The notes beneath the pieces were generated by a model. It saw only the letters and a list, made by a program, of their open reading frames with translations. It was not told the DNA's origin and made no database searches. From positions 124,001 to 188,000 of the forward strand of contig NZ_VOBR01000012.1 of assembly GCF_007845675.1 (NCBI RefSeq): 64,000 nt of DNA. Reading direction: 5' to 3'. The stretch comes from Lentzea tibetensis (GTDB taxonomy: Bacteria; Actinomycetota; Actinomycetes; Mycobacteriales; Pseudonocardiaceae). This document shows positions 8,461-17,366 of the stretch, in pieces. The translations under genes were made by a program, and so were the position numbers. How positions within the stretch are numbered: the first letter of the stretch is position 1; each line of letters opens with the position of its first letter.

Positions 8461-9624
8461 ATGCGCAAGTTCCGGCTTCACCTCGTGCTCGCAGGCGTGC
8501 TCGCGGCCGGACTCGTGAGCACTCCGGCCACCGCCGCACCCGCCGCCTTCGCCCATCCCGGCGTGCTCGTCAGCCGCGCCCAGCTCGACGCGGCCCGCAC
8601 CAGGGTGAACGCCGGTCTCCAGCCGTGGAAGTCCGCATACGACTCCATGCGCGCCAGCGCATACGCGTCGCTGAGCCGGACACCGAAACCGCGCGCGGTC
8701 GTCGAATGCGGCCCGGCCTCCAACCCCAACAACGGGTGCAGCGACGAACGAGAGGACGCGCTCGCCGCGTACACGCAGTCGTTGCTCTGGTACATCACGA
8801 AGGACGACCGGCACGCGAAGAAGGCGATCCAGCTGATGGACGCCTGGTCCGCGGTGATCAAGGACCACACGAACCACAACGCCCGGCTGCAGACCGGCTG
8901 GGCCGGCGCCTCCTTCGCCAGGGCGGCCGAGATCATCAAGCACACGTACACCAGCTGGCCGCAGGCGGGCCGATTCGCCAAGGTGCTGCGCGAGGTCTAC
9001 CTGCCCGAGATCCGCGACGGCGGCGGCTGCACCAACGGCAACTGGGAGCTCATCATGATGGACGCGGCCGTGGGGATCGCCGTGTTCCTCGACGACCGCG
9101 CCGCGTTCGACAAGGCGATCGGGATCTGGCGCGGCCGGGTGCCCGGCTACGTCTACCTCGCCTCCGACGGCTCACGGCCGAAGGCGCCGTCCACCTGCCC
9201 GTCGAAGGACACGCAGGCCGAGATCGTCGACTACTGGCAGGGCCAGAGCCGGTTCGTCGACGGGCTGGCCCAGGAGACCTGCCGCGACTTCGGGCACACG
9301 GGGTGGGGCCTCGAGGCGATGGCGCACGTCGCCGAGACGGCGTGGCACCAGGGCGTGAACCTGTACCGCGAGGCGCAGGACCGGATGACGAAGGCCTCGT
9401 ACTTCCACGTGCGGTACGAACAGGGCGCCGCGGTCCCGTCCTGGCTGTGCGGTGGCAAGGTCAGCCGCGGCCTCGCCGCCACCACCGAGGTGGTCGTCAA
9501 CCACTACCGCAACCGGCTCGGTCTGGAGATGGACACGTCCCAGCGCTACACCGAGAGCAAGCGACCGGCCGGGGCGAGCTACTTCTACGCCTGGGAAACG
9601 CTTACCCACGCAGGCAGCCCTTGA
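8461..9624 (+). CDS. secreted alginate lyase family protein
   Basis: The 387-residue precursor has a clear Sec signal peptide (MRKFRLHLVLAGVLAAGLVS, cleavage near ATAAPA). It is followed by an (alpha/alpha) toroid-like lyase sequence containing the conserved NNHNARLQTGW-type region (here NHNARLQTGWAGASF), NGNWELIMMDA and the DFGHTGWGLEAMAHVAE block typical of PL5/alginate-lyase-superfamily proteins. It presumably cleaves a uronate-containing polysaccharide outside the cell by beta-elimination. ATG 8461 follows a strong GAGGAG site. It appears monocistronic, with a promoter candidate upstream and a weak hairpin with a T-rich tail at about 9632-9659. Confidence 0.82.
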   Translation: MRKFRLHLVLAGVLAAGLVSTPATAAPAAFAHPGVLVSRAQLDAARTRVNAGLQPWKSAYDSMRASAYASLSRTPKPRAVVECGPASNPNNGCSDEREDALAAYTQSLLWYITKDDRHAKKAIQLMDAWSAVIKDHTNHNARLQTGWAGASFARAAEIIKHTYTSWPQAGRFAKVLREVYLPEIRDGGGCTNGNWELIMMDAAVGIAVFLDDRAAFDKAIGIWRGRVPGYVYLASDGSRPKAPSTCPSKDTQAEIVDYWQGQSRFVDGLAQETCRDFGHTGWGLEAMAHVAETAWHQGVNLYREAQDRMTKASYFHVRYEQGAAVPSWLCGGKVSRGLAATTEVVVNHYRNRLGLEMDTSQRYTESKRPAGASYFYAWETLTHAGSP

Positions 9625-9725
9625 CACCTCACCGGATCGGCTGTCCGGCGGGTTTTCTTCACGGGCGCGCCCGATAGCGTCTGATGCTGCCGCCGTCACA
9701 GAGCACGGATCCAGAGAGGTTCCTC

Positions 9726-10346
9726 ATGCTGACAATGGCAGCGGCAACACTCATGGCCCTTTCGGCGCTGGCTCCTGTCGACGCAACGGACGATGCCGAC
9801 CCGGCCGCTCCGCCGGTGCGGGTCGAGGTGGTGACCGTCAACGGCTCCGGTTGCCCCGCGGGCACGTCGGAGGTCACGACCAGAGGCAGAACGTTCAGCG
9901 TCTCCTACAGCGCCTTCTTCGCCCAGGCAGGCGGCGGAGCGCGTCCCACCGACTTCAGGAAGAACTGCCAGCTGAACATCCGGGTGAGCCTGCCCGAGGG
10001 CTACACCTACGGCCTCGCCCGGTCCTCCTACAACGGCTTCGCCCACCTCGAAGCGGGCGCGACGGCGTTGCACCGGATCAACTTCTACTTCCAGGGCATG
10101 TCGTCCACGACGTACCTGAACTACCCGTTCAGCGGCCCGATGAGCGACGACTGGCAGTCGACCTACCGGCCGCGCCCCTCGGAGATCGTCTACTCCCCGT
10201 GCGGTGAGAACCGCAACCTCAACATCAACGCGGAGCTGCGGGTCAACCTCGGCACCTCGGACCGGACCCAGCGGAGCTTCATCCTGGCGGCGGAGAGCAA
10301 CGGCGCCGTCCGCGCGAAGTACGACTTCACGACGAAGCCCTGCTGA
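9726..10346 (+). CDS. secreted DUF4360 domain protein
   Basis: The 206-residue precursor carries a short hydrophobic signal segment (MLTMAAATLMALSALAPVDA) and then the DUF4360 pattern: VNGSGCPAGTSEV at the start, a central FRKNCQLNIRVSLPEGYTYG and a C-terminal Cys. Four cysteines suggest disulphides in an extracellular beta-sandwich. The family is common as secreted proteins in actinomycetes and fungi and has no established function. ATG 9726 follows AGAGAGG; an earlier in-frame ATG at 9684 lacks a site. It is convergent with the next gene, with a strong hairpin between them. Confidence 0.8.
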   Translation: MLTMAAATLMALSALAPVDATDDADPAAPPVRVEVVTVNGSGCPAGTSEVTTRGRTFSVSYSAFFAQAGGGARPTDFRKNCQLNIRVSLPEGYTYGLARSSYNGFAHLEAGATALHRINFYFQGMSSTTYLNYPFSGPMSDDWQSTYRPRPSEIVYSPCGENRNLNINAELRVNLGTSDRTQRSFILAAESNGAVRAKYDFTTKPC

Positions 10347-10362
10347 CCCTTCCAGGTGCGGC

Positions 10363-10407
10363 GTGAAGCAGGTCCTCGCGCAGCTCGCGCGCGAGGACCT
10401 ACTTCAC
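10363..10407. terminator. bidirectional hairpin between convergent genes
   Basis: A 12-base perfect stem (10370-10381 with 10389-10400, 7-base loop) extends by six more pairs (GTGAAG/CTTCAC) after one mismatch. It lies between the + strand DUF4360 gene and the minus-strand membrane protein, and overlaps the stop codon of the latter. It is symmetrical and can serve both strands. Confidence 0.75.
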
Positions 10408-11157
10408 CGGCTGACCGGACGAGAAGAGGTCGGCGTGCCAGTGCTCGAACAACGCGACGATCCTGGCCTCCGCGGTCCTGACGACCGTCGCCTCGAACCC
10501 CGAGGTCCGCGACGCGGCCCAGCCGAACCACATCTCCTTGGTCCCGTCCCGGTACTCGAAGATCGTGAAGTTCATGAACACCGGCGTCGCGTTCCGGATG
10601 ACGACGGCCTCGTACACCCCGTGCCCGCCCGGCACCACGCCACGAGACCGATCCCGCGCGAGGTCAGCGTGGTTGGTGCTCACCACCTCCCGGAACGTCA
10701 GGCCTTCAGCCACCGCGCGCCGGACCGCGAGGTCCCACGGCGAGTTCGGCCCGTGCCGCACGGCCATGGTCAGCTTGGGTGACGCGATCCTCGTGTTGAT
10801 CACCGTACGCGCGTCCGCGATGCGCGCCGTGAGCGACGTCATCGCCTCTTCGCCCGTCTGGTAGCGGAACACGTCCACCGCGGGCCACGAGGCGAGCACC
10901 CGCGCCATCTCCGCCTGCTGCGCGGCGAGCACTCCCATCCGGAAGTCCTCCTGCTGGAAGTACAGCGCCAGCAGGAAACCCGTGCACAGGAACAGGATCC
11001 CGAGCCCGGTGCTCTGCGCCGCACGCAGGTCGCGGGGCACGCCGAACGCATTCCACATGAAGTCGAACGACGTCAGGTTCAAGCTGAGCACACCGAGCAC
11101 CAGCCCGGTGACGATCGACAGCAACGCCCATCTCGTTCTTCGCCCGCGAACCAGCAC
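10399..11157 (-). CDS. two-helix membrane protein of unknown function
   Basis: The 252-residue protein starts with two hydrophobic segments: about residues 10-31 (WALLSIVTGLVLGVLSLNL) and 48-68 (TGLGILFLCTGFLLALYF). A soluble domain of about 180 residues follows, rich in aromatic residues towards its end (TPVFMNFTIFEYRDGTKEMWFG, then HWHADLF). I do not recognise the domain. The segment around EYRDGTKEMWFG resembles membrane-tethered PLD-like or sensor domains of unknown role, but no HKD motif is present. GTG 11157 follows GGGAGG. The downstream hairpin at 10363-10407 terminates it. Confidence 0.6.
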   Translation of the reverse strand: MLVRGRRTRWALLSIVTGLVLGVLSLNLTSFDFMWNAFGVPRDLRAAQSTGLGILFLCTGFLLALYFQQEDFRMGVLAAQQAEMARVLASWPAVDVFRYQTGEEAMTSLTARIADARTVINTRIASPKLTMAVRHGPNSPWDLAVRRAVAEGLTFREVVSTNHADLARDRSRGVVPGGHGVYEAVVIRNATPVFMNFTIFEYRDGTKEMWFGWAASRTSGFEATVVRTAEARIVALFEHWHADLFSSGQPVK

Positions 11158-11237
11158 CGCGCCTCCCGTTGGAGATCACCGCTGCAATCGCGCCGCCCGG
11201 CCGCCGCGTTACGCGGGCCTGACCGGAGACCTGCCCC

Positions 11238-11777
11238 TCACCTGACGACCTCGGCGTGCTGCTTCAGCGCCGCGTTCTCGGCCGCCATGCCGTTGCGCAT
11301 CGCCTGCCCCATGGCCAGACCCGCCGCACCGGACAGCAGCCCGTCGAGCAGCAGCTCGTTCTTCACCAGGACCGTGCCGTCGCCCTGTGCCGTCAGCGTG
11401 CGGCAGCGCTGCCCGTAGACGAACCACGCGTTCCACCCGGCGTCCTTCCAGCAGAACCGCTTCTCCGCGTCGACCTTCAGCACGACGTGCTGAGCGGCCA
11501 TGGTGTGCTTGCCCAGCACCACCTTCACCCGCACCTCGGCACCCGGTTCGGCGCGGCCCTGCGCCTGCACGACCCACGGGTTCCAGCTCTCGTAGCCCGG
11601 CAGGTCGACCAGGAGCTGCCAGATCCGCGCGGGCTCGGCCGCGATCGAGGTCTCCACCCGGTACACCAGCGACCGGCTCGACGGCTCTCGCGGCTCCAGG
11701 TTCGGATCGGCCGATGCGGGGGCCATGCCGGCCAGCAGAGCCGCGGCGGTGGTGCCCGCGATGACGGCGAAACGCAC
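11238..11777 (-). CDS. exported SRPBCC (START-like) family protein
   Basis: The 179-residue precursor has a signal peptide (FAVIAGTTAAALLAGMAPAS) followed by the SRPBCC helix-grip pattern: YRVETSIAAEPARIWQLLVD, then YESWNPWVVQAQG, a beta-rich middle and a long C-terminal helix. Such folds bind hydrophobic ligands. An exported version with no other domain is uncommon but occurs in actinomycetes. The start is GTG 11777. Gene neighbours give no functional hint. Confidence 0.72.
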   Translation of the reverse strand: MRFAVIAGTTAAALLAGMAPASADPNLEPREPSSRSLVYRVETSIAAEPARIWQLLVDLPGYESWNPWVVQAQGRAEPGAEVRVKVVLGKHTMAAQHVVLKVDAEKRFCWKDAGWNAWFVYGQRCRTLTAQGDGTVLVKNELLLDGLLSGAAGLAMGQAMRNGMAAENAALKQHAEVVR

Positions 11778-11865
11778 GTGATCACTCCGTACCTCGAAGG
11801 ACAGAACGTGAAGACAATACGCGTTTTGCCTGAGGTCGGGATGCCTGTCAAAGGGGTGATCTCGC

Positions 11866-12396
11866 TCAGCCCGAAGCGGTGAGCTTCACGACGTAGGTCA
11901 GCACCCCGCTGGTGAGCGCGGGCCGCGTGTCCAGGGCCTTCTCGAACGCCAGCAACCCGATGTCGAGCGGGTCGGCGTGCACGTCGAACAGCGGCGTGTA
12001 CCCCGTGGCCAGGTACAGGGATCGGGCTTCCGGCTGGCGTGGTCCCGTCGTCAGGCGCAGGCGGCGGTACCCGAGGCGGACCGCCTCGTTCTCCAGCGCT
12101 GCGACGACCTGACGCGCGAGGCCGCGTCGGCGGTGCGCCGAGTGCGTCCACACCCGCTTCAGCTCGGCCGTGCGCTCGTCGCAGCGGCGCAGCGCCCCAC
12201 CGGCGACCGCCCCGCCCGCGCGCATCAGGAGCAGCAGGGATCCGTGCGGTGGGGCGAACTCGTCATCGTGGTGGCGCGTCATCTCCGCGTGCGCCACCTC
12301 GTCGCCGTAGCGGCTCGCGTACTCGCGGGTCAGCTCCGCCAGCATCACCGCGACCTCCGGTGCGTCGGCACGGGTTCGGCGCACCACGGTGTCCAC
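11866..12396 (-). CDS. GNAT family N-acetyltransferase
   Basis: The 176-residue protein shows the GNAT acetyl-CoA loop (HSAHRRRGLARQVVAALENEA) and the following strand-helix (YRRLRLTTGPRQPEARSLYLATGYTPL). It transfers an acetyl group to an amine; the substrate is unknown. I chose GTG 12396, which has GGGGTGA a few bases upstream. The frame stays open to 12564, but that upstream part looks non-coding. GTG 12405 is an alternative. About 195 bases of apparently non-coding DNA separate it from the next gene. Confidence 0.75.
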   Translation of the reverse strand: MDTVVRRTRADAPEVAVMLAELTREYASRYGDEVAHAEMTRHHDDEFAPPHGSLLLLMRAGGAVAGGALRRCDERTAELKRVWTHSAHRRRGLARQVVAALENEAVRLGYRRLRLTTGPRQPEARSLYLATGYTPLFDVHADPLDIGLLAFEKALDTRPALTSGVLTYVVKLTASG

Positions 12397-12590
12397 TGTG
12401 GTCACCCCGCTCGACGGTCCGGCTCGGAAAGCTCTTCGCGCACCCGCACTCCACCGTTCGACTCGACGAGGTACCCGTGCACGACGTGCGTCGCCGCGGC
12501 CGTTCCGCGACTCAAGGTAGGCACCTGCGGAGAACGGCCGCAAGAGCGCTTCCGTTGCGTCCACTTGATGAACACGGTTGACAACGGTGC

Positions 12591-14321
12591 TCAGCCGGCA
12601 GATCGCAGCGTGCGCAGAACCTCTCGGGCCGTCGCGTCGTTCTGCCGGAACGCCGGAGCGTTCGTGCGGGGCCGGGCGAACGCCGCGTACGCGCGTCCCG
12701 TCGTGTAGGGCCCGAGCGCGAACCGGTGCCGGTGCTCCTGGCCGTTCTCGCCGATCAGCCTGCCGTCCGGCGACACCCGGACCAGGCCACCGGGTCCTTC
12801 GGTCACCTCACCGGTCGCGTGCAGTCCGCGCAGCACCGGATCCGCGGTGCGGGTGAGGCTGTGCGTGGGCAACCGCGCCTCGACCAGCCCGGCAGCCCGC
12901 ACGAGCTCCGGCGAACTGCTGCTGCCCGCCAGGAAGGCTCCTTCGACGGCGTCGACCCACATGTCCGCACCGAGGAACCGCACGACTCCGGCACGGGACA
13001 AGGCGAGCAGCTGTTCGAGCCGGACCGGTGGCGGGCCGCTCGCCACGTAGCTGAAGAACCCGTGCCACCAGTCGCCGAGCTCGCCGAGACGGGGCAGCTG
13101 CCCGTACACCGACAGCAGTGCCATGAACGCGCCCAGGTCCGCGCTGTGCGCCGGATCCGAGCGGCGCCGCACGTCCGCCGTGACGTAGTCGCGCAGGTGG
13201 TCCTGGAACTCCTCACCGGACGCGAACTCGAGCCCGTCGATCGGACGGTCGAGGCGTTCGAGGTCGATGCGGTCGGCGGGATCCGGCACGGCACGCTCGA
13301 TCAACGCCCGCATGTCCTCGCTGTACCAGTCATGTCGGGTGAACTCGGCGTCGAACTCGGCGAGGCCGACGGCGACCCGGCCGGGGTGTCCGGTGAACAG
13401 CTCGAAGTAGTGCCCCCACGCGATCTCCTTGGCCAGCAACGGCCACACGTCCGCGCGGAAGTCCGACGCCCCGCGGGCCAGCAGCTCGTCGACGGTCGTC
13501 GCCGCGAAGAACCTCGGCAGCCGAGGCACTTCTCCCTGCAGCCGGTAGCCGGTCTTGGCGTGGTACGGCACACCGCGCCGCGAACCGACGTGCAGGCGCG
13601 GCTCGTTCCCGGACGGCTCGTACCGCAGTTCTCCCCCTACGTGAACGAACTTCCCGCCGCGGCCTTCGGTGAGCAGCACCATCAGGTCGACGAACGCGAG
13701 TCCGAAGCCGCGCACCACGACGTCACGGCGCGCGGGAATCCCGGACAGGTCGACATCCGCTGTGTACGCGGGCGGCAGGTAGCACAGCCCGTGCGCGGCG
13801 GCGTGCTCCGCCAGTTTCCGGTGCTCGGGAAGCTCGTCGGCGTCGAGGTGCCCGAGCGCGAGCACCACCACGTCGGCCGTCAGCGCCTCACCGCTCTCCA
13901 GGCAGACGCGCCTGCCCGCGAGGCGGACGGCCCGCGTCCGGTGCACCCGCACCGACATGGTGTCCGGCAAGGAGTCCACGGCCGAGTCGAAGAACCAGGA
14001 GAGGTACTCGCTCTGCACCTGCCTGGTGGGGAACGAAGTCGGCTCGACGCCCGACCACTCGGCGAGCGACGGCCCCGGCCGGATCGGCCCTTCGCACACC
14101 ACGCTCTCGTCGGTGAACATCGTGACGTCCTCGGCCATCGAGTTCATCCACAGCAGCGGGGACTGCTCGCGCCGCCACACCCGTCCGGCGCCCGCGGGGA
14201 ACGGGTCGATCACGTGCACCACGACCCGTCGGTCACCGAGCAGTTCGGCGTTCGCACCGATCCGCTCGAGCAGACCCGCGGCGCGCGGTCCGCCGCCGAT
14301 GACTACCAACGTCACGCTCAT
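12591..14321 (-). CDS. large FAD/NAD(P)-binding protein (NAD_binding_9 type)
   Basis: The 576-residue protein begins LVVIGGGPRAAGLLERIGAN. It continues with a second signature in the region of residue 165, VVVLALGHLDADELP, then RDVVVRGFGLAFVDLMVLLTEGRGGKF. This is the pattern of the FAD/NAD(P)-binding domain proteins related to lysine/ornithine N-hydroxylases that carry a long helical C-terminus. The redox reaction is unknown. It is divergent from the LLM oxidoreductase gene across 125 bases. The two may share regulation. Confidence 0.78.
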   Translation of the reverse strand: MSVTLVVIGGGPRAAGLLERIGANAELLGDRRVVVHVIDPFPAGAGRVWRREQSPLLWMNSMAEDVTMFTDESVVCEGPIRPGPSLAEWSGVEPTSFPTRQVQSEYLSWFFDSAVDSLPDTMSVRVHRTRAVRLAGRRVCLESGEALTADVVVLALGHLDADELPEHRKLAEHAAAHGLCYLPPAYTADVDLSGIPARRDVVVRGFGLAFVDLMVLLTEGRGGKFVHVGGELRYEPSGNEPRLHVGSRRGVPYHAKTGYRLQGEVPRLPRFFAATTVDELLARGASDFRADVWPLLAKEIAWGHYFELFTGHPGRVAVGLAEFDAEFTRHDWYSEDMRALIERAVPDPADRIDLERLDRPIDGLEFASGEEFQDHLRDYVTADVRRRSDPAHSADLGAFMALLSVYGQLPRLGELGDWWHGFFSYVASGPPPVRLEQLLALSRAGVVRFLGADMWVDAVEGAFLAGSSSSPELVRAAGLVEARLPTHSLTRTADPVLRGLHATGEVTEGPGGLVRVSPDGRLIGENGQEHRHRFALGPYTTGRAYAAFARPRTNAPAFRQNDATAREVLRTLRSAG

Positions 14322-14446
14322 GACGTCGAGCCACGCACGCGATCACCTGACAGGTCAAGGCATTCCGAGGAGTGGACGCCCGTTGACGAGCAGCCGCGAC
14401 ACTGGTCGACTCGGTTCTCGACTGCCGACACGACCGGGGGGTCATC

Positions 14447-15547
14447 GTGCCCGTTGAGTTCCTTGGTATCGCCGCGACCAACAACGGATCGGAAACGACG
14501 CCGCGCACGGGCGGATCGTTCGACAAGGACTACACGATCCGGCTCGCCCGCGCGCACGAGGAGCACGGCTGGGACCGGGTGCTCTTCGCCTACGGCTCCG
14601 GCTCACCGGACCCCGCGCCCGCCGCCGCCCACCTGGCGAGCCGGCTGGACAAGCTGCAGATCCTGCTGGCACACCGGCCGAACGTCTCCTACCCCACCTA
14701 CGCCGCCAAGACCTTCGCCACGCTGGACCACATCAGCGACGGCAGGCTGACCGTGCACTTCATCACCGGCGGCAGCGACCACGAGCAGCAACGCGAAGGC
14801 GACTACCTCACCAAGGACGACCGCTACTCGCGCACGCAGGAGTACATCCAGGTCGTCAAGAAGATCTGGACGACCCGCGAGCCGTTCGACCACGAGGGTG
14901 AGCACTACCGGTTCGCGGACTTCGTCAGCGACGTCTTCCCGGTGCAGCAACCACGTCCACGCGTGTCGTTCGGCGGTTCGTCGCCGGCGGCGTACCACGC
15001 GGGTGGTGCGGAGGCCGACATCTTCTGCCTGTGGGGCGAGCCGCTCGCGCAGACCGCCGAGCAGATCGAGTCGGTGAAGGCGGCGGCGAAGGCCGCGGGC
15101 CGCACGGACGTGCCGAAGATCCAGGTCGCGTTCCGGCCGATCATCGCGCCGACCGAGGAACTGGCGTGGGAGAAGGCGCACCGCACCCTGGACGCGATCA
15201 CCGCGAGGACCGGCGGAGGCGCGAGCCCGCTCACCCGGCGCCATTCGCTGACGAACCCGCAGAACGCCGGTTCCCAGCGCCTGCTCGCGGTGGCCGAGCG
15301 GGGAGAGCGCTTCGACCGTGCACTGTGGACACCCACCGCGAAGGCGACCGGAGGCGCCGGCAACTCCAACGCGCTCGTCGGTACCCCGGAAACCGTCGCG
15401 CAGGCGTTGCTCGACTACTACGACCTCGGCGTGGAGATCCTCTCCGCCCGCGGCTACGACCTGCTGAACGACGCCATCGACTTCGGCCGGTACGTGATCC
15501 CGATCGTGCGCGAGGAAGTGGCCGAGCGGGACCGCGCGGCCGCCTGA
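14447..15547 (+). CDS. LLM-class FMN-dependent oxidoreductase (SsuD-like)
   Basis: The 366-residue protein has the luciferase-like TIM-barrel pattern of alkanesulfonate-type monooxygenases: FLGIAATNNGSE at the N-terminus, LQILLAHRPNVSYPTYAAKT, LTVHFITGGSDHEQQREGDY, RYSRTQEYIQVVKKIWTT and PRVSFGGSSPAAYHAG. It would use FMNH2 and O2 supplied by a separate reductase; none lies next to it. The GTG start at 14447 follows a G-rich run. Enzymes of this type also occur in azoline-RiPP clusters, but this gene is 12 kb from the YcaO gene, so a link is only a possibility. Confidence 0.85.
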   Translation: MPVEFLGIAATNNGSETTPRTGGSFDKDYTIRLARAHEEHGWDRVLFAYGSGSPDPAPAAAHLASRLDKLQILLAHRPNVSYPTYAAKTFATLDHISDGRLTVHFITGGSDHEQQREGDYLTKDDRYSRTQEYIQVVKKIWTTREPFDHEGEHYRFADFVSDVFPVQQPRPRVSFGGSSPAAYHAGGAEADIFCLWGEPLAQTAEQIESVKAAAKAAGRTDVPKIQVAFRPIIAPTEELAWEKAHRTLDAITARTGGGASPLTRRHSLTNPQNAGSQRLLAVAERGERFDRALWTPTAKATGGAGNSNALVGTPETVAQALLDYYDLGVEILSARGYDLLNDAIDFGRYVIPIVREEVAERDRAAA

Positions 15548-15638
15548 CCGCGGCCGAGGACGAGAGGCGAACTCAGCACGCCGAACGAGGGAGACATCGC
15601 GCACCTGAGGCGTACCGTTGCCGGTACAGGAGGGTCGC

Positions 15639-16070
15639 ATGGATCCCTGGCTGATCTGGCTCGTCGTGGCGCTGGTGCTCGCCATCGCCGAGATCCTCAC
15701 GCTCACCGCCGTGCTCGGCCTGTTCGCCGTGGCCGCGCTGGTCACCGCGGGGACGGCCGCGATCGGCGTGCCGGTGGCGGGTCAGCTCATCGCGTTCGCC
15801 GTCGTCTCGGCGGCCGGTGTCGTCCTCGTCCGGCCGTGGGCGCACCGAGCCATGCTGGAGCCTCGGCTCGAGCGCTTCGGGATCGACGCGCTGGTGGGGA
15901 GCTCCGCTCACGTCCTCCAAGAAGTCAGCGGTCACGCGGGGCTGGTGCGCATCGGGGGCGAGGAGTGGTCGGCTCGCGCCTACGACGACTCGATCGTGAT
16001 CCCGGCGGGCGCCACCGTCGACGTGCTGCAGATCAACGGCAGCATCGCCGTTGTCTACCCACGGGAGTGA
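15639..16070 (+). CDS. NfeD family membrane protein
   Basis: The 143-residue protein has two to three N-terminal transmembrane segments (WLIWLVVALVLAIAEILTL, VLGLFAVAALVTAGTAAIG, LIAFAVVSAAGVVLV). A C-terminal OB-fold NfeD domain (LVGSSAHVLQEV ... ARAYDDSIVIPAGATVDV) follows. ATG 15639 follows AGGAGGG. It ends 3 bases before the SPFH gene. NfeD-SPFH pairs form membrane microdomain complexes, and the tight spacing supports this here. Confidence 0.88.
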   Translation: MDPWLIWLVVALVLAIAEILTLTAVLGLFAVAALVTAGTAAIGVPVAGQLIAFAVVSAAGVVLVRPWAHRAMLEPRLERFGIDALVGSSAHVLQEVSGHAGLVRIGGEEWSARAYDDSIVIPAGATVDVLQINGSIAVVYPRE

Positions 16071-16073
16071 GCC

Positions 16074-17114
16074 ATGTCAGCCTTGATGCTCGCCGCATTC
16101 GTGTTCGCGCTGTTCGTGGTGTTCACCGTGTACCGCTCGGTGCGCATCGTGCCGCAGGCCCGCGCCCGCAACGTCGAACGGCTCGGCCGGTACCAGCGCA
16201 CGTTGAAACCGGGCCTCAGCTTCGTCATCCCCTACATCGACCGGGTCTACCCGGCCATCGACCTGCGCGAGCAGGTCGTCTCGTTCCAGCCGCAGCCGGT
16301 GATCACCGAGGACAACCTGGTGGTCGAGATCGACACCGTCCTGTACTTCCAGGTGACCGACCCCCGTGCGGCCGCGTACGAGATCGCCAGCTACCTGCAG
16401 GCGGTCGAGCAGCTGACGGTCACCACCCTGCGCAACGTCGTCGGTTCCATGGACCTCGAGCGCACGCTCACCTCGCGCGACACCATCAACAGCCAGCTGC
16501 GCGGCGTGCTGGACGACGCGACCGGCAAGTGGGGGCTGCGGGTCAACCGGGTGGAGATCAAGGCGATCGACCCGCCGAAGACCATCAAGGACGCGATGGA
16601 GAAGCAGATGCGGGCCGAGCGGGACAAGCGGGCCGCGATCCTGACCGCCGAAGGCCAGCGGCAGTCGCAGATCCTCACCGCCGAAGGCGACAAGCAGGCC
16701 GCCGTGCTGCGCGCCGAAGGCAACCGGGCCGCCACGATCCTCAAGGCCGAGGGCCAGTCCCGCGCGATCGACCAGGTGTTCCAGGCCGTGCACCGCAACG
16801 ACCCGGACCCGAAGCTGCTCGCCTACCAGTACCTGCAGATGCTGCCGCAGCTCGCGCAGGGTCCCGGCAACACGTTCTGGGTGATCCCCAGCGAGTTCAC
16901 CACCGCGCTGCACGACGTGTCGCGCGCCTTCTCCGAGGTGCTGCCCCGGTCCAGCGCGGCGAGGCCGAGCGACTCGGACGAGGTCGCCGCGCAGGCCGCC
17001 GAGGACGCGGCACAGGCGGCCGAAGCCGCCGCGGAAGCGGTCGCGGACGCCGCGGACGTCCGGCCGCTCGGAGGATCCGCGCCGTTCCCCGGCAAGGACC
17101 CGGCAACGACGTGA
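16074..17114 (+). CDS. SPFH/stomatin-prohibitin-like membrane protein
   Basis: The 346-residue protein has an N-terminal membrane anchor (MLAAFVFALFVVFTVYRSV), an SPFH domain (VERLGRYQRTLKPGLSFVIP, DLREQVVSFQPQPVITEDN) and a coiled-coil segment of repeated AEG units (ILTAEGQRQSQILTAEGDKQ) that drives oligomerisation. The C-terminal tail is Ala/Glu/Asp-rich. It scaffolds membrane complexes with the adjacent NfeD protein. No terminator is obvious in the 250 bases after it, which precede the polyketide cluster. Confidence 0.9.
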   Translation: MSALMLAAFVFALFVVFTVYRSVRIVPQARARNVERLGRYQRTLKPGLSFVIPYIDRVYPAIDLREQVVSFQPQPVITEDNLVVEIDTVLYFQVTDPRAAAYEIASYLQAVEQLTVTTLRNVVGSMDLERTLTSRDTINSQLRGVLDDATGKWGLRVNRVEIKAIDPPKTIKDAMEKQMRAERDKRAAILTAEGQRQSQILTAEGDKQAAVLRAEGNRAATILKAEGQSRAIDQVFQAVHRNDPDPKLLAYQYLQMLPQLAQGPGNTFWVIPSEFTTALHDVSRAFSEVLPRSSAARPSDSDEVAAQAAEDAAQAAEAAAEAVADAADVRPLGGSAPFPGKDPATT

Positions 17115-17366
17115 CCGGCTCGCCGAGAGCATCCGGGAATGTCGCATCCAGAACGTCAAGTTTCCTACAGAACAATCATCGATCCACGTCGAGAACATTC
17201 TCACCGATCACGTCGGCCTATCCCGACTGAATCACGGTAATCCCAGCTCAGGACCACACCGACCGACCCTGGAAACCGGTCTGACCGGCATTGGCCACCA
17301 CTCGGGCAACCGCCTGACTTGCGTAGGCTTTTCGCCGTCGCCGGATTACTGCTTCCAGGGGGAATC

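Noticed and set aside
12396-12564. N-terminal extension of the GNAT gene (56 extra codons)
   Set aside because: The extension is Arg/Gly-rich without similarity to the family, and the GTG at 12396 has a good ribosome site.
14447-15547. LLM oxidoreductase as a certain member of the YcaO locus
   Set aside because: It lies 12 kb away, with several unrelated transcription units between; the link cannot be supported from this sequence.
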